In this document: piece after piece, positions 42,887 through 51,079 of the stretch
Layout of the letters: each line of letters starts with the position of its first letter
Numbering within the stretch: position 1 is the stretch's first letter
Origin: Myroides sp. NP-2
GTDB taxonomy: Bacteria; Bacteroidota; Bacteroidia; Flavobacteriales; Flavobacteriaceae
Reading direction: 5' to 3'
Assembly (NCBI RefSeq): GCF_014145665.1
Contig: NZ_JACHTD010000008.1
Coordinates: 1-64,000, forward strand
Length of the DNA stretch: 64,000 bases
Position numbers and translations under genes: made by a program
Notes under the pieces: model-generated
Told to the model about the DNA's origin: nothing
Database searches by the model: none
The model's input: only the letters and a program-made list of their open reading frames with translations

Positions 42887-43306
42887 TCAAATTCTGAGAT
42901 TCTGAAACTCGATAAATAGAGGCAGTTTGCCCTGAAATTGGGAAGTATCTTTGTATAACGGGTGATTGTTTGTATCGCCAGTTATGCGAAAACCAAAAAA
43001 TAAAAATAACAAAGTAGAAACGAAAAGCGCCACAAACGGATTGGCAATATCCCAACCTGCTTGTTGTAAAAGCGAAGCATTGTCATCTTGTATAACATTT
43101 TGCTGACAGTTGCGTTCTGTTACTGTTGTATGTTTTTTTGCTTTATTGGTTTTTATGCGTTGTTCGATGGAAACAGCATCATCATGAAGTAAATGTGCCA
43201 AACTTGTCTGCATTGAACAAGTAGAGAAAATAAGCCATACCGCACAAAATAAAGCCAAGGCTTTGTACGTTTTTTGTAGTGTGCTATGTAATGCGTTTAT
43301 TTTCAT
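42887..43306 (-). CDS. Small membrane protein of unknown function upstream of the RND operon
   Basis: A 139-residue protein if started at 43306 (MKINALHSTLQKTYKAL). It has an N-terminal hydrophobic helix (about 16-34), a polar middle with a His-rich LAHLLHDD segment and two later cysteine-free stretches, then a second hydrophobic helix near residue 90-107 (PFVALFVSTLLFLFFGF). No known domain is recognised. It is co-directional with the efflux genes, 133 bases upstream, and may be the first gene of that unit. A promoter element on the minus strand lies 24 bases before its start. Confidence 0.65.
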   Translation of the reverse strand: MKINALHSTLQKTYKALALFCAVWLIFSTCSMQTSLAHLLHDDAVSIEQRIKTNKAKKHTTVTERNCQQNVIQDDNASLLQQAGWDIANPFVALFVSTLLFLFFGFRITGDTNNHPLYKDTSQFQGKLPLFIEFQNLRI

Positions 43307-43329
43307 ATGGAGACAAACATATAATATTT

Positions 43330-43337
43330 CAAATATA
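43330..43337 (-). promoter_or_regulatory. -7 promoter element (TATATTTG, minus strand)
   Basis: Exact TAnnTTTG match read on the minus strand, upstream of the small membrane protein and the RND operon. Confidence 0.5.
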
Positions 43338-43389
43338 AATACAAGATTTTTATCGTTTAAGTGTTGAATGAAATACGTCAAGCGTGAAT

Positions 43390-43731
43390 GCTTAATCCTT
43401 TAGCACGAAAGCTTACATACAAGCGCTTATTTTTACTTTTTTGGTACACCTTTTGCATAGTAGTATGTAGCTTGCTGTAGTTGAATATCGCCTAAAGCAA
43501 AATACGGAATAGGAAAAATGCTAGCTACTGTAAGCAGGTAAGTAAAAAAAGAAAATCAACAAAGGCGCGAATACTTACTTCCAGAAAGATAAAAAAAGGT
43601 CTCTTCGGTCCTGTAAACCGAAGGATTAAATATCTTTCTGATAAGTTAGACGTAGCGGACGAGTTTTAATTCTATATCTATAAATCAATTTTGGAAAATA
43701 GTCATCACCTAGTGTGGTGGCTATTTTTTTG
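43390..43731 (+). ncRNA. Candidate structured RNA gene (limits uncertain)
   Basis: No coding frame is seen, yet the stretch ends in a strong terminator with no upstream gene on its strand for about 10 kb. Nested hairpins occupy 43583-43639 (outer stem AGAAAGATA / TATCTTTCT; inner CTTCGGT / ACCGAAG). The segment TACTTACT (43572-43579) can pair either with GGTAAGTA (43537-43544) or, in part, with TAAGT (43642-43646). It does not match RNase P, tmRNA or SRP RNA by eye; the 5' end is not defined. Confidence 0.5.
43697..43731 (+). terminator. Orphan terminator of the candidate RNA gene
   Basis: 12-bp stem AATAGTCATCAC / GTGGTGGCTATT (G-U pairs included), five-base loop, seven T. The next gene has its own promoter at 43770-43777, so this does not serve that gene. 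Confidence 0.85.
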
Positions 43732-43769
43732 TTTCCACAGAAGAGCGTACGATCAATAAGGAAAAAGAA

Positions 43770-43777
43770 TATATTTG
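43770..43777 (+). promoter_or_regulatory. -7 promoter element (TATATTTG) for the PH-domain pair
   Basis: Exact TAnnTTTG match 25 bases before the start codon and after the orphan terminator. Confidence 0.55.
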
Positions 43778-43801
43778 TTCATTATAAATCACCTATTTCA
43801 T

Positions 43802-44380
43802 ATGGAGAGCTTTAGCAACCGACAGATTAAAAATTCACAACTGCCAGAAATAACTGCTGTACAATTTGAACCGCTTCATGCGAAATACAAACAGGTAATG
43901 TTAATTACAACATTCGCAATTGTATTGATTCTTGTTGCAGTAGGCGCTTCGGGGTTTTATTTACCACTAAATGAAGAGCAAGCCCTATTAGTAGCGTACA
44001 AAGAAATGATACTGATAGGCAGCATCGTATTGGCTGTAAGCCTAGCGGTGTTGCGAATGGCAGGTGTTCATAAAAAAGGATATGTAGTTAGAGAACACGA
44101 CATTATGTACAAAACCGGGTTAATCAACCAAAAACAAATTATCATTCCATTTAATCGCGTACAACACGTCGAAATTTACGAAGGATTTTTACTGCGCTTA
44201 TTTGGCTTGTGTCAAATTGAATTCTTTACGGCAGGGGGAAATTTAGGCGATCTCAAAATTCCAGGATTGTTGTTGCATGAAGCAGATAAGATCAAAGCCT
44301 TTGTTATCGAGCAAGTGTTGCCCCTATCAGAAGAAACAACTCAAGCTCCTGAGGTAAACCTTAATTCAGAAGGCGAATGA
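43802..44380 (+). CDS. PH domain-containing membrane protein (YdbS-like)
   Basis: A 192-residue protein starting at 43802 (MESFSNRQIKNSQ). Two hydrophobic helices (about 33-55 and 70-88) precede a bacterial PH (bPH2) domain with DIMYKTGLINQKQIIIPFNRVQHVEI. The family pairs with larger YdbT-like proteins; in Bacillus the YdbST pair influences resistance to a bacteriocin. The stop codon overlaps the start of the next gene (ATGA), so they are translationally coupled. Confidence 0.88.
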   Translation: MESFSNRQIKNSQLPEITAVQFEPLHAKYKQVMLITTFAIVLILVAVGASGFYLPLNEEQALLVAYKEMILIGSIVLAVSLAVLRMAGVHKKGYVVREHDIMYKTGLINQKQIIIPFNRVQHVEIYEGFLLRLFGLCQIEFFTAGGNLGDLKIPGLLLHEADKIKAFVIEQVLPLSEETTQAPEVNLNSEGE

Positions 44381-45888
44381 ATTTCTTTGTCCCAAATAAA
44401 CAAGCACCCATAGGAATTGTCGTTAATTTCGTCTATGGATTACAAAAATTAGTGCGGGCCTTTTTTCCGTTGCTCATTCTAATGCTGTTGCGCGTAACCA
44501 AAGGCGAATGGACATCAATCATACCCTGGATTGTATTGAGTATACTTGCTTTTTTTGTTGTGGTACTCCTCATTGCCTATTTGAATTATCGCAATTTTAC
44601 CTTTCACATCGAAAAGGAAACAGAATCTTTTGTTGTTCAAAAAGGGATTTTTAATAAAACGAAATCGACTATTAAATTAGCTAAAATTCAGCAAGTAAAT
44701 ATCAATCAGACATTTATCAATAAATTGTTGGGGATCTATTCGATCGAAGTAGATTCTGCGGGTAGTGTTGCCAAAGAAGGAATCATCAAATCTGTTTCTC
44801 ACGAAGTAGCACAAGCCTTAAAACAAACCCTACTCACGTATAAAGAAAATGTAATCCAATCCACCGAAAGTACAAACAATCCATCAGTAGAACACCCAAC
44901 GGTTTCCCCTAGAGATGTTCGCCATATTAGCATTGGAACCCTATTAAAAGTTGGTGCAACAACCAATTACCTCTATACGATGGGAATTGTTTTGCTATTC
45001 GCCAATTCCTTAGTATACGAAGGATCTAAATTTTTTGAAGATTCACTTGACGATGAGGCTATTGATGCCTTTTTGGAGGAACGAGTGACCTTGTATGTGG
45101 GATTAGTTGTGATGCTATTCTTTTTAGCTGCCATTTTTGTGGCTAATATTATCCGTACGGTGGTTAAGTTTTACAACTATAAAATGGTTGTACAGCACCA
45201 AAGCCTGTTTTTATCATACGGATTACTACAAACAAAAAGCACAATCATCAAGCCTTCTCGCGTGCAGTTGGTGAAAATTGTCCGCAATTACTTTCAGAAA
45301 TTATGGGGAATCGCAGGATTTAAAATTCATCAAGTTTTTGGCAAAGAATCGTTAAATCAAAAAACAGCACTAGAAATTCCTGGTTGCTCCAATGAAGAGA
45401 CCAAGGAGTTTTTTGAAATGATTTTTAACAAACCCCTTGAATTAGAAGGAACCACCCTCAAACATAACTATCGTTATTTTGGTTTTCGCTTTTTCCTCTT
45501 GGCGTGTATTCCCGTTGCGTTGTTTTTGCTTTTTATTTCTGATGCTGTAGAAGATACGTGGAAATTTTCTAGCGCAGCAACCTATTTTGCGATAGTAACT
45601 TTATTGATTTGGCGCTCTTTTAAAATTGGTCGTCTAATCATTACCCCTAATTTTATCGTGGTGAAATCAGGGGTATGGGATATTACCCACACTATAGTAG
45701 AACCACACAAAATTCAAAAGATTGTCTTGTCTCAACTATGGTGGCAAAAATCGGCCAATGTAGGAAGCTTAACCCTATTTACCGCTGGTGGCATGGTGAG
45801 TTTTAATACTTCTGATTACAATCAATTGAAACAGCTAAAAGACCAATGGCTATACGAAATAGAAAGTAAAAATAAGGCTTGGATGTAG
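44377..45888 (+). CDS. PH domain-containing membrane protein (YdbT-like)
   Basis: A 503-residue protein with three bPH2 domains (about 70-140, 260-345 and 415-495) interleaved with paired hydrophobic helices (about 25-65, 188-265 and 355-400). Recognisable repeats are VVQKGIFNKTKSTIKLAKIQQVN, LSYGLLQTKSTIIKPSRVQLV and VVKSGVWDITHTIVEPHKIQ. Partner of the preceding YdbS-like protein (four-base overlap). Cellular role in Bacteroidota unknown; membrane stress or export are possibilities. Confidence 0.88.
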   Translation: MNFFVPNKQAPIGIVVNFVYGLQKLVRAFFPLLILMLLRVTKGEWTSIIPWIVLSILAFFVVVLLIAYLNYRNFTFHIEKETESFVVQKGIFNKTKSTIKLAKIQQVNINQTFINKLLGIYSIEVDSAGSVAKEGIIKSVSHEVAQALKQTLLTYKENVIQSTESTNNPSVEHPTVSPRDVRHISIGTLLKVGATTNYLYTMGIVLLFANSLVYEGSKFFEDSLDDEAIDAFLEERVTLYVGLVVMLFFLAAIFVANIIRTVVKFYNYKMVVQHQSLFLSYGLLQTKSTIIKPSRVQLVKIVRNYFQKLWGIAGFKIHQVFGKESLNQKTALEIPGCSNEETKEFFEMIFNKPLELEGTTLKHNYRYFGFRFFLLACIPVALFLLFISDAVEDTWKFSSAATYFAIVTLLIWRSFKIGRLIITPNFIVVKSGVWDITHTIVEPHKIQKIVLSQLWWQKSANVGSLTLFTAGGMVSFNTSDYNQLKQLKDQWLYEIESKNKAWM

Positions 45889-45932
45889 GGAGTAGTTTAC
45901 AGCTGGCAGTAAACAGTAAAATAACATAAAAA

Positions 45933-45963
45933 AAATTGTCCTTTTGGAGTAAAAGGACAATTT
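45933..45963. terminator. Bidirectional terminator between the PH-domain and DUF4369 genes
   Basis: Stem AAATTGTCCTTTT / AAAAGGACAATTT with T residues on both strands. Confidence 0.9.
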
Positions 45964-45967
45964 ACAA

Positions 45968-46705
45968 TTATTCGTTTGCTTTCGCTTCTTCTTTTTTTCT
46001 TTCTTGGATGAATTCATTCAAACTCTTTCCGTATTTGTGATTCACGATCTCAGGAGATAAGGAGTTGTAAATGGTGTCCAAGTATTTGATGTTGCGGTCA
46101 TACAGCTCTGTTAGGGCGATATAAGGTGCAACGTCAGAGTTTTTGTTGTTCAACGCAAAGTTGATGGCATTTAAAAACAGACGGCCTGTCAGTTTCTTGT
46201 TTACCTCTTGCAAGCTGTCCAAGCTTGCGGTATTATTCGTCTTTTGTGCCTCAAAAAGCGATACGTACAACTCGTTTTGACGATCAGTAATAAGCGCTCT
46301 TGACTTTAAATATTCATTGTAAAGCTCATTGCTTTGTGATCCGCTTACTTTTGCGTCTTTAAAAAAGTTTTTCAACGTCGTTTCAATGGTCATAGTCCCC
46401 GGTTCTGCGAAGAATGACAGTTGGTTGTCTATCGAACTGCTGTGCCCACGATCTAAAGATAAAAACAACATTTCCGGTGATTCCAAATGGTGTTTGAAGG
46501 TAAAATTAGAAGATTTACCATCAACAACCAACGAATCAAGAACCACAAATGTCGTGTCTTGAACGTGGTATAAGAAAACTTTTCCTTGTTTTAAACCATC
46601 TACTTTTCCAGTGATCGTTAAGTTTTCAGTTCCTTTTGTGTCTTTGCCACAAGCGGCAAATAGGGAAGCAATAACTAGAGCTGCACCCAAATACTTTCTT
46701 ATCAT
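45968..46705 (-). CDS. DUF4369 domain lipoprotein
   Basis: A 245-residue protein with a lipoprotein signal (lipidated Cys19, SLFAACGKDTKG). Residues about 28-120 form a DUF4369 beta-domain (LTITGKVDGLKQGKVFLYHV, then DSLVVDGKSSNFTFKHHLESPEML). This domain is usually found before a thioredoxin domain in Bacteroidota thiol-disulfide proteins, but no CxxC domain is present here, only a helical C-terminal part. It starts three bases after the YbaB gene stop, so the two are co-transcribed. Confidence 0.87.
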   Translation of the reverse strand: MIRKYLGAALVIASLFAACGKDTKGTENLTITGKVDGLKQGKVFLYHVQDTTFVVLDSLVVDGKSSNFTFKHHLESPEMLFLSLDRGHSSSIDNQLSFFAEPGTMTIETTLKNFFKDAKVSGSQSNELYNEYLKSRALITDRQNELYVSLFEAQKTNNTASLDSLQEVNKKLTGRLFLNAINFALNNKNSDVAPYIALTELYDRNIKYLDTIYNSLSPEIVNHKYGKSLNEFIQERKKEEAKANE

Positions 46706-46708
46706 ATA

Positions 46709-47032
46709 CTACTTAAATAAATCTAAACCAGGAATATTAGGCATACCATCTTTAGCTGCTGCTGCTAATTCTGCTTCGTGAATAGTAGTCGCTTTTTCTA
46801 TCGCTCTATTCAATACCATTACGAGGTAATCCTCTAATTGTTCTTTATCTTCCATTAGTTCATCCGAAATGGATATAGAACGGATAGTTCTGTTTGCCGT
46901 CAACGTAACGTGAAGCAAATCATCATTACTCTTGTCATCAATTAGAATGGTGTCTAATCTCTTTTTCGTTTCTTCAATTTTAGCTTGGGTCTCTTGTAAT
47001 TTACCCATCATTCCCATTAAATCGCCAAACAT
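46709..47032 (-). CDS. YbaB/EbfC family nucleoid-associated protein
   Basis: A 107-residue protein, the usual length, starting at 47032 ([21 protein letters not shown]). The central [19 protein letters not shown] and C-terminal [10 protein letters not shown] match the DNA-binding YbaB family, which often occurs beside recR/dnaX but not here. Homodimer that coats DNA in the cytoplasm. First gene of a two-gene unit with the DUF4369 lipoprotein. Confidence 0.93.
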   Translation of the reverse strand: MFGDLMGMMGKLQETQAKIEETKKRLDTILIDDKSNDDLLHVTLTANRTIRSISISDELMEDKEQLEDYLVMVLNRAIEKATTIHEAELAAAAKDGMPNIPGLDLFK

Positions 47033-47176
47033 AATATATAAATTAAAATTTTTCTGCCACAAAAATAGTATATTCTTTTCAAGTTTTGTTTCAAATGTGA
47101 GTGAAGACCAAATTATTTTTAGCTGATCTTTCGGTGAAAATTAATGTACAATAAGAGATGTCGTTTTTATAATTCG

Positions 47177-47184
47177 TATTTTTG
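47177..47184 (+). promoter_or_regulatory. -7 promoter element (TATTTTTG)
   Basis: Exact TAnnTTTG match 30 bases before the small GNAT gene. Confidence 0.55.
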
Positions 47185-47213
47185 AACGTACACGATCCGT
47201 AAATAATAAAAAT

Positions 47214-47531
47214 ATGAAAGAAGAGTTTTTAGCCATAGACGTACAACAGCATAGAGCAAACAAAAGGTTTGAATTAACGGTGGACGGATATACTGCTTTT
47301 ATTGATTATAAAGAGGAGGCAGAACGCATTCATTTAACTCATACAGAAAGCCCAGAAGCCCTAGCAGGGCGTGGCGTTGCAACGGCCTTAATTGAGAAAA
47401 CCCTACAGTTTATTGAAACGCATAACAAAAAGGTGATGCCGTATTGTCCCTTGGTGTTTGCATTTATTAAAAAAAATCCAGCATGGAAGCGCTTGGTAGA
47501 CCCTAGTTTCCCTGCTTATGATAAATTATAA
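47214..47531 (+). CDS. Small GNAT-type acetyltransferase (YjdJ/COG2388-like)
   Basis: A 105-residue protein of the short GNAT group. THTESPEALAGRGVATALIEKTL (about 42-64) contains the acetyl-CoA loop GRGVA, and PYCPLVFAFIKKNPAW (about 82-97) is the C-terminal signature of this group. The substrate is unknown. The next gene starts 11 bases downstream, suggesting an operon. Confidence 0.9.
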   Translation: MKEEFLAIDVQQHRANKRFELTVDGYTAFIDYKEEAERIHLTHTESPEALAGRGVATALIEKTLQFIETHNKKVMPYCPLVFAFIKKNPAWKRLVDPSFPAYDKL

Positions 47532-47542
47532 ATAACAGGATA

Positions 47543-48094
47543 ATGGAAAAGAAAAAGAAAGTTATCGGATTTGGAGCAAGTATTTCTTCAACGTCCATCA
47601 ACAAAAGCTTTGCCTCTTATGCGTTAGAGTTTTTTAAAGAAGATGAGGTTGAATTGATCGACTTAAATGATTATTTAGTGCCTATTTTCTCTGTAGATTG
47701 CGAAAAAGAAAATTGCCCTGAAGAAGCAAAAGCTTTTTTAGCCAAACTCAAAGAAGCTGATGTGTTGATTTGTTCCATGGCAGAACACAATCGCAATTGG
47801 ACTACAGCATTTAAAAACTTGTTTGATTGGTGCTCGCGATTGGACCTCAAACTCTTGCAAAATAAACCCATGTTGTTGCTATCCACTTCACCAGGAGGAT
47901 ATGCCGCACAAAATGCACTAAATATCGCTAAAACAATATTTCCCGCTTTCGGAGGTAATATCGTACAAACTTTTTCATTGCCTAAATTTCACGAGAATTT
48001 CGCTGCTGAACAAGGTATTATACCCGATGAATTACGCATGGAATTTGAACAAGCGCTAGCACAATTCAAAGAAAAAATAAAAGAAGTAAACTAA
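47543..48094 (+). CDS. NADPH-dependent FMN reductase family protein
   Basis: A 183-residue flavodoxin-like reductase. KKKVIGFGASISSTSINKSFA (about 3-23) is the FMN phosphate-binding region, and DVLICSMAEHNRNWTTAFKNLFDW (about 73-96) and STSPGGYAAQNAL (about 113-125) complete the flavin site. It differs from the usual EYNGS motif (AEHNRN). Such enzymes reduce FMN, quinones, azo compounds or chromate. Second gene of the operon with the small GNAT protein. Confidence 0.9.
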   Translation: MEKKKKVIGFGASISSTSINKSFASYALEFFKEDEVELIDLNDYLVPIFSVDCEKENCPEEAKAFLAKLKEADVLICSMAEHNRNWTTAFKNLFDWCSRLDLKLLQNKPMLLLSTSPGGYAAQNALNIAKTIFPAFGGNIVQTFSLPKFHENFAAEQGIIPDELRMEFEQALAQFKEKIKEVN

Positions 48095-48100
48095 ACATAG

Positions 48101-48133
48101 AAAAGAGATAGGGAAATACGCTATCTCTTTTTT
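48101..48133 (+). terminator. Terminator of the GNAT/FMN reductase operon
   Basis: Stem AAAAGAGATAG / CTATCTCTTTT followed by T. Confidence 0.88.
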
Positions 48134-48194
48134 GTTAGTATGCTGTTAAATGTACATTCATAGCCCAAAAAGTATGAATATATTTGAATACTAG

Positions 48195-48860
48195 ATGCAA
48201 CAAAATAAACTAGCGCAACCAAAACTCTACATGATGGCTCAAACTAAACCTCAAACTTTAACGCTGCACACTTTTGACTTTGCACAAGAGTATGTTTTGG
48301 AAAATGACCGCGTAAAATTGATTCCTTTAAGTGAAAAATATGCCGCAGATTTGCTGTACTATGCCTTACACGAATCGGATATTTGGCACTTTTCCTCAGA
48401 CAAACCTACAACCAACGAAAACATGATCCTCTATATCAAAGCAGCTTTGGCTATGCGAAAGGAAAAACAGGGCTATGCCTTTGTAGTATGGGATAAAAAA
48501 CAAAATAAAATCGTCGGTTCCACCCGGTATTACCGCATGGATTTGCGCAATAAAGTAAGTGCAATTGGCTATACCTGGTATGGAAAAACAGCCCAAGGAA
48601 CAGGAGTGAATAAAAATTGCAAGTATTTGTTGTTTGAGTTTTTATTCGAAAAAGCGCATTTTGAACGCGTAGAGTTTGAAGCAGATAATGAAAACAAACG
48701 CAGTTTAGCTGCCATCAAAAGTTTGGGGTGTACGCAAGAAGGAATTTTGCGAAAAAACAAAATCCGAACGGATGGCACAAGACGAGATAGTGCCGTATTT
48801 GGCTTGTTGAAAGAAGAATGGTTGAAAGAGGCCAAAAAAAATCTACAAGCAAAATTGTAA
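48195..48860 (+). CDS. GNAT family N-acetyltransferase (RimJ/RimL type)
   Basis: A 221-residue protein of the RimJ/RimL group. The acetyl-CoA region is at about 128-145 (WYGKTAQGTGVNKNCKYL, in place of the usual QRRGIG loop) and the C-terminal VEFEADNENKRSLAAIKSLGCTQEG (about 158-182) is characteristic. The first 13 residues may not be translated, as later in-frame ATGs exist at 48231 and 48234. Substrate unknown. No clear promoter element was found directly upstream. Confidence 0.87.
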   Translation: MQQNKLAQPKLYMMAQTKPQTLTLHTFDFAQEYVLENDRVKLIPLSEKYAADLLYYALHESDIWHFSSDKPTTNENMILYIKAALAMRKEKQGYAFVVWDKKQNKIVGSTRYYRMDLRNKVSAIGYTWYGKTAQGTGVNKNCKYLLFEFLFEKAHFERVEFEADNENKRSLAAIKSLGCTQEGILRKNKIRTDGTRRDSAVFGLLKEEWLKEAKKNLQAKL

Positions 48861-48924
48861 AGCTGTCGAATTTTTACAGGGGAAACTAAGCGCTTTAATC
48901 TTGGTGAAGCCCATTAAAAACTAG

Positions 48925-48932
48925 TATTTTTG
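48925..48932 (+). promoter_or_regulatory. -7 promoter element (TATTTTTG) for ptrB
   Basis: Exact TAnnTTTG match 18 bases before the start codon. Confidence 0.55.
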
Positions 48933-48949
48933 TATTTTAAATAATAAAA

Positions 48950-51010
48950 ATGAACGAATCTATTCAAGCTCCAGTAGCAAAAAAAATAGCGCGTGAATTA
49001 ACCGCGCACCAGCATACCCGAGTAGACAATTACTTTTGGTTAAACGACAGAGAAAACCCTGATGTAATTGCTTACCTAAATCAAGAAAAAGCCTACTATC
49101 AAGCAGCTACACAACACACAAAACCCCTACAAGAAGCCCTGTTTCACGAGATGAAAAACCGCATCAAGGAAGATGATTCATCTGTGCCCTATTTTTACAA
49201 CGGGTATTACTATATTACGCGTTTTGAACAAGGGAAAGATTATCCCATTCACGCGCGTAAAAAAGGAAGCTTAGAGGCAGCTGAAGAAATTATGTTCGAC
49301 TGTAATGAAATGGCCGCCCCCTATGCGTATTTCCACTTGAGGGGAATTACGGTTTCCGAAGACAACCAATGGGTCGCTTATGGCGTAGATACGGTTTCGC
49401 GCAGAGAATATACCCTATACGTGAAAAACCTACTGACAGGAGAAACTCTAGATTTAGCCATTCCCAATACCACAGGAGCTTCTACTTGGGCAAGTGATAA
49501 TAAAACACTTTTTTATTCGCGTAAAGATACCGTAACCCTGCGTTCAGATAAAATCTACAGACATGTAATCGGAACCTCTTTGGCGGAGGATGTGCTAGTG
49601 TATCACGAAAAGGACGATACTTTTGACACCTTTATTTACAAAGAAAAATCGAGGAAATACCTGGTTATCGGAAGCGAAAGCACCCTGACTAGCGAGTACC
49701 GCATTGTAGAAGCAAACAATCCTACAGGAGATTTTAGAATCTTCCAAAAAAGAGAGCGTGGCGTAGAGTATGGGATTTCTCATTATGACAATCGATTTTA
49801 TATCTTAACCAACAAAGACAATGCCGATAACTTTAAATTGATGTCTTGTCCAGAAACACAAACATCTAGCGCGTATTGGGAAGAATTAATTCCTCATCGC
49901 GAAGATGTGCTGTTAGAAGGAGTAGATATCTTTAGAGATTATTTGGTGATTTCTGAGCGATCTAACGGATTACCACACATTAAAATTCAACCGTGGAAAA
50001 CAGGTGAACAAGCCTATTACCTGCCTTTTCAAAGCGAAACGTATAACGCACAAGCACAGATTAATGCCGACTTCGAAACGGAGAAATTTAGATTTGTATA
50101 TCAATCGTTGAACACCCCTTCTTCGGTGATTGATTTTAATATGCGTACCCAAGAAAAAGAGATTCTAAAAGAACAAGAAGTGTTGGGTGACTTTGATAAA
50201 AATAACTACATTGAAGAGCGAATTTGGGCAACGGCTAAGGATGGGGTAAAAGTGCCAATTTCCATGGTCTACCGAAAAGGTATGGAACGCAACGGAAAAA
50301 ATCCTTTCTTGTTATATGCTTATGGTTCTTATGGAATTACCATGGAACCCTATTTCTCCACGACGCGTTTGAGCTTGTTGGATCGCGGTTTTGTGTATGC
50401 GATTGCACATGTACGCGGAGGAGAAGACATGGGACGCGATTGGTATGAAGACGGAAAACTATTGGTAAAGAAAAATACGTTTACCGATTTTATCGCCTGC
50501 TCTGAATACGTGATTGAACAAGGCTATACCTCCCAAGAACACCTATTTGCTGAAGGAGGATCTGCCGGGGGAATGTTGATGGGAGTAATCGCTAATGAAC
50601 GCCCCGATTTATACCAAGGTATTATCGCACAAGTTCCTTTTGTCGATGTGGTAACAACAATGCTAGACGACAGTATACCATTGACCACAGGCGAATATGA
50701 CGAATGGGGAAATCCCAACGAAAAGTTGTACTATGACTATATGTTGTCGTATTCTCCTTATGACAATGTAAAAGCACAAGCGTATCCTAATATGTATATC
50801 TCTACGGGATTACACGATTCACAAGTGCAATATTGGGAACCCGCAAAATGGGTTGCCAAGTTGAGAGATACGAAAACAAACGACAAGCAATTGTATTTTG
50901 ATATCAATATGGATACTGGACATGGAGGTGCTTCAGGGCGATTTGAATCGCTCAAAGAAGTAGCCAAAGAGTTTGCTTTTATGTTTGACTTGGAAGGAAT
51001 TAAACACTAA
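48950..51010 (+). CDS. ptrB: Oligopeptidase B (S9A prolyl oligopeptidase family)
   Basis: A 686-residue serine peptidase. An N-terminal beta-propeller (about 65-410) covers the active site; the catalytic alpha/beta-hydrolase domain follows. The nucleophile is Ser538 in AEGGSAGGMLMG, and His658 lies in DTGHGGASGR; the acid is probably in STGLHDSQVQYWEP. The segment AHVRGGEDMGRDWYEDGKL is diagnostic for oligopeptidase B, which cleaves after Arg and Lys in short peptides. No signal peptide, so cytoplasmic. Its stop precedes the cysteine synthase-family gene by 69 bases, but that gene has its own promoter. Confidence 0.94.
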   Translation: MNESIQAPVAKKIARELTAHQHTRVDNYFWLNDRENPDVIAYLNQEKAYYQAATQHTKPLQEALFHEMKNRIKEDDSSVPYFYNGYYYITRFEQGKDYPIHARKKGSLEAAEEIMFDCNEMAAPYAYFHLRGITVSEDNQWVAYGVDTVSRREYTLYVKNLLTGETLDLAIPNTTGASTWASDNKTLFYSRKDTVTLRSDKIYRHVIGTSLAEDVLVYHEKDDTFDTFIYKEKSRKYLVIGSESTLTSEYRIVEANNPTGDFRIFQKRERGVEYGISHYDNRFYILTNKDNADNFKLMSCPETQTSSAYWEELIPHREDVLLEGVDIFRDYLVISERSNGLPHIKIQPWKTGEQAYYLPFQSETYNAQAQINADFETEKFRFVYQSLNTPSSVIDFNMRTQEKEILKEQEVLGDFDKNNYIEERIWATAKDGVKVPISMVYRKGMERNGKNPFLLYAYGSYGITMEPYFSTTRLSLLDRGFVYAIAHVRGGEDMGRDWYEDGKLLVKKNTFTDFIACSEYVIEQGYTSQEHLFAEGGSAGGMLMGVIANERPDLYQGIIAQVPFVDVVTTMLDDSIPLTTGEYDEWGNPNEKLYYDYMLSYSPYDNVKAQAYPNMYISTGLHDSQVQYWEPAKWVAKLRDTKTNDKQLYFDINMDTGHGGASGRFESLKEVAKEFAFMFDLEGIKH

Positions 51011-51025
51011 AAAAATAATAATTCA

Positions 51026-51033
51026 TACCTTTG
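51026..51033 (+). promoter_or_regulatory. -7 promoter element (TACCTTTG) for the cysteine synthase-family gene
   Basis: Exact TAnnTTTG match. The predicted transcription start (about 51039-51041) falls immediately before the nine-codon frame at 51042. Confidence 0.55.
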
Positions 51034-51041
51034 TTTAGAAT

Positions 51042-51071
51042 ATGTGCTGTTCTAAATGCGGTAAAAAATAA
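51042..51071 (+). CDS. Candidate cysteine-rich leader peptide
   Basis: A nine-codon frame reading MCCSKCGKK then stop, eight bases before the start codon of the cysteine synthase-family gene and just after its promoter. Three of nine codons are cysteine. Short cysteine-rich upstream frames are known to control cysteine genes in some bacteria. Whether this one is translated is unproven; it could be chance. Confidence 0.5.
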   Translation: MCCSKCGKK

Positions 51072-51079
51072 ATAGAAAA

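Noticed and set aside
43390..43731. tmRNA, RNase P RNA or SRP RNA
   Set aside because: Their signature cores (tRNA-like end, GAGGAAAGTC, GGAAGGAAGCAG) are not visible.
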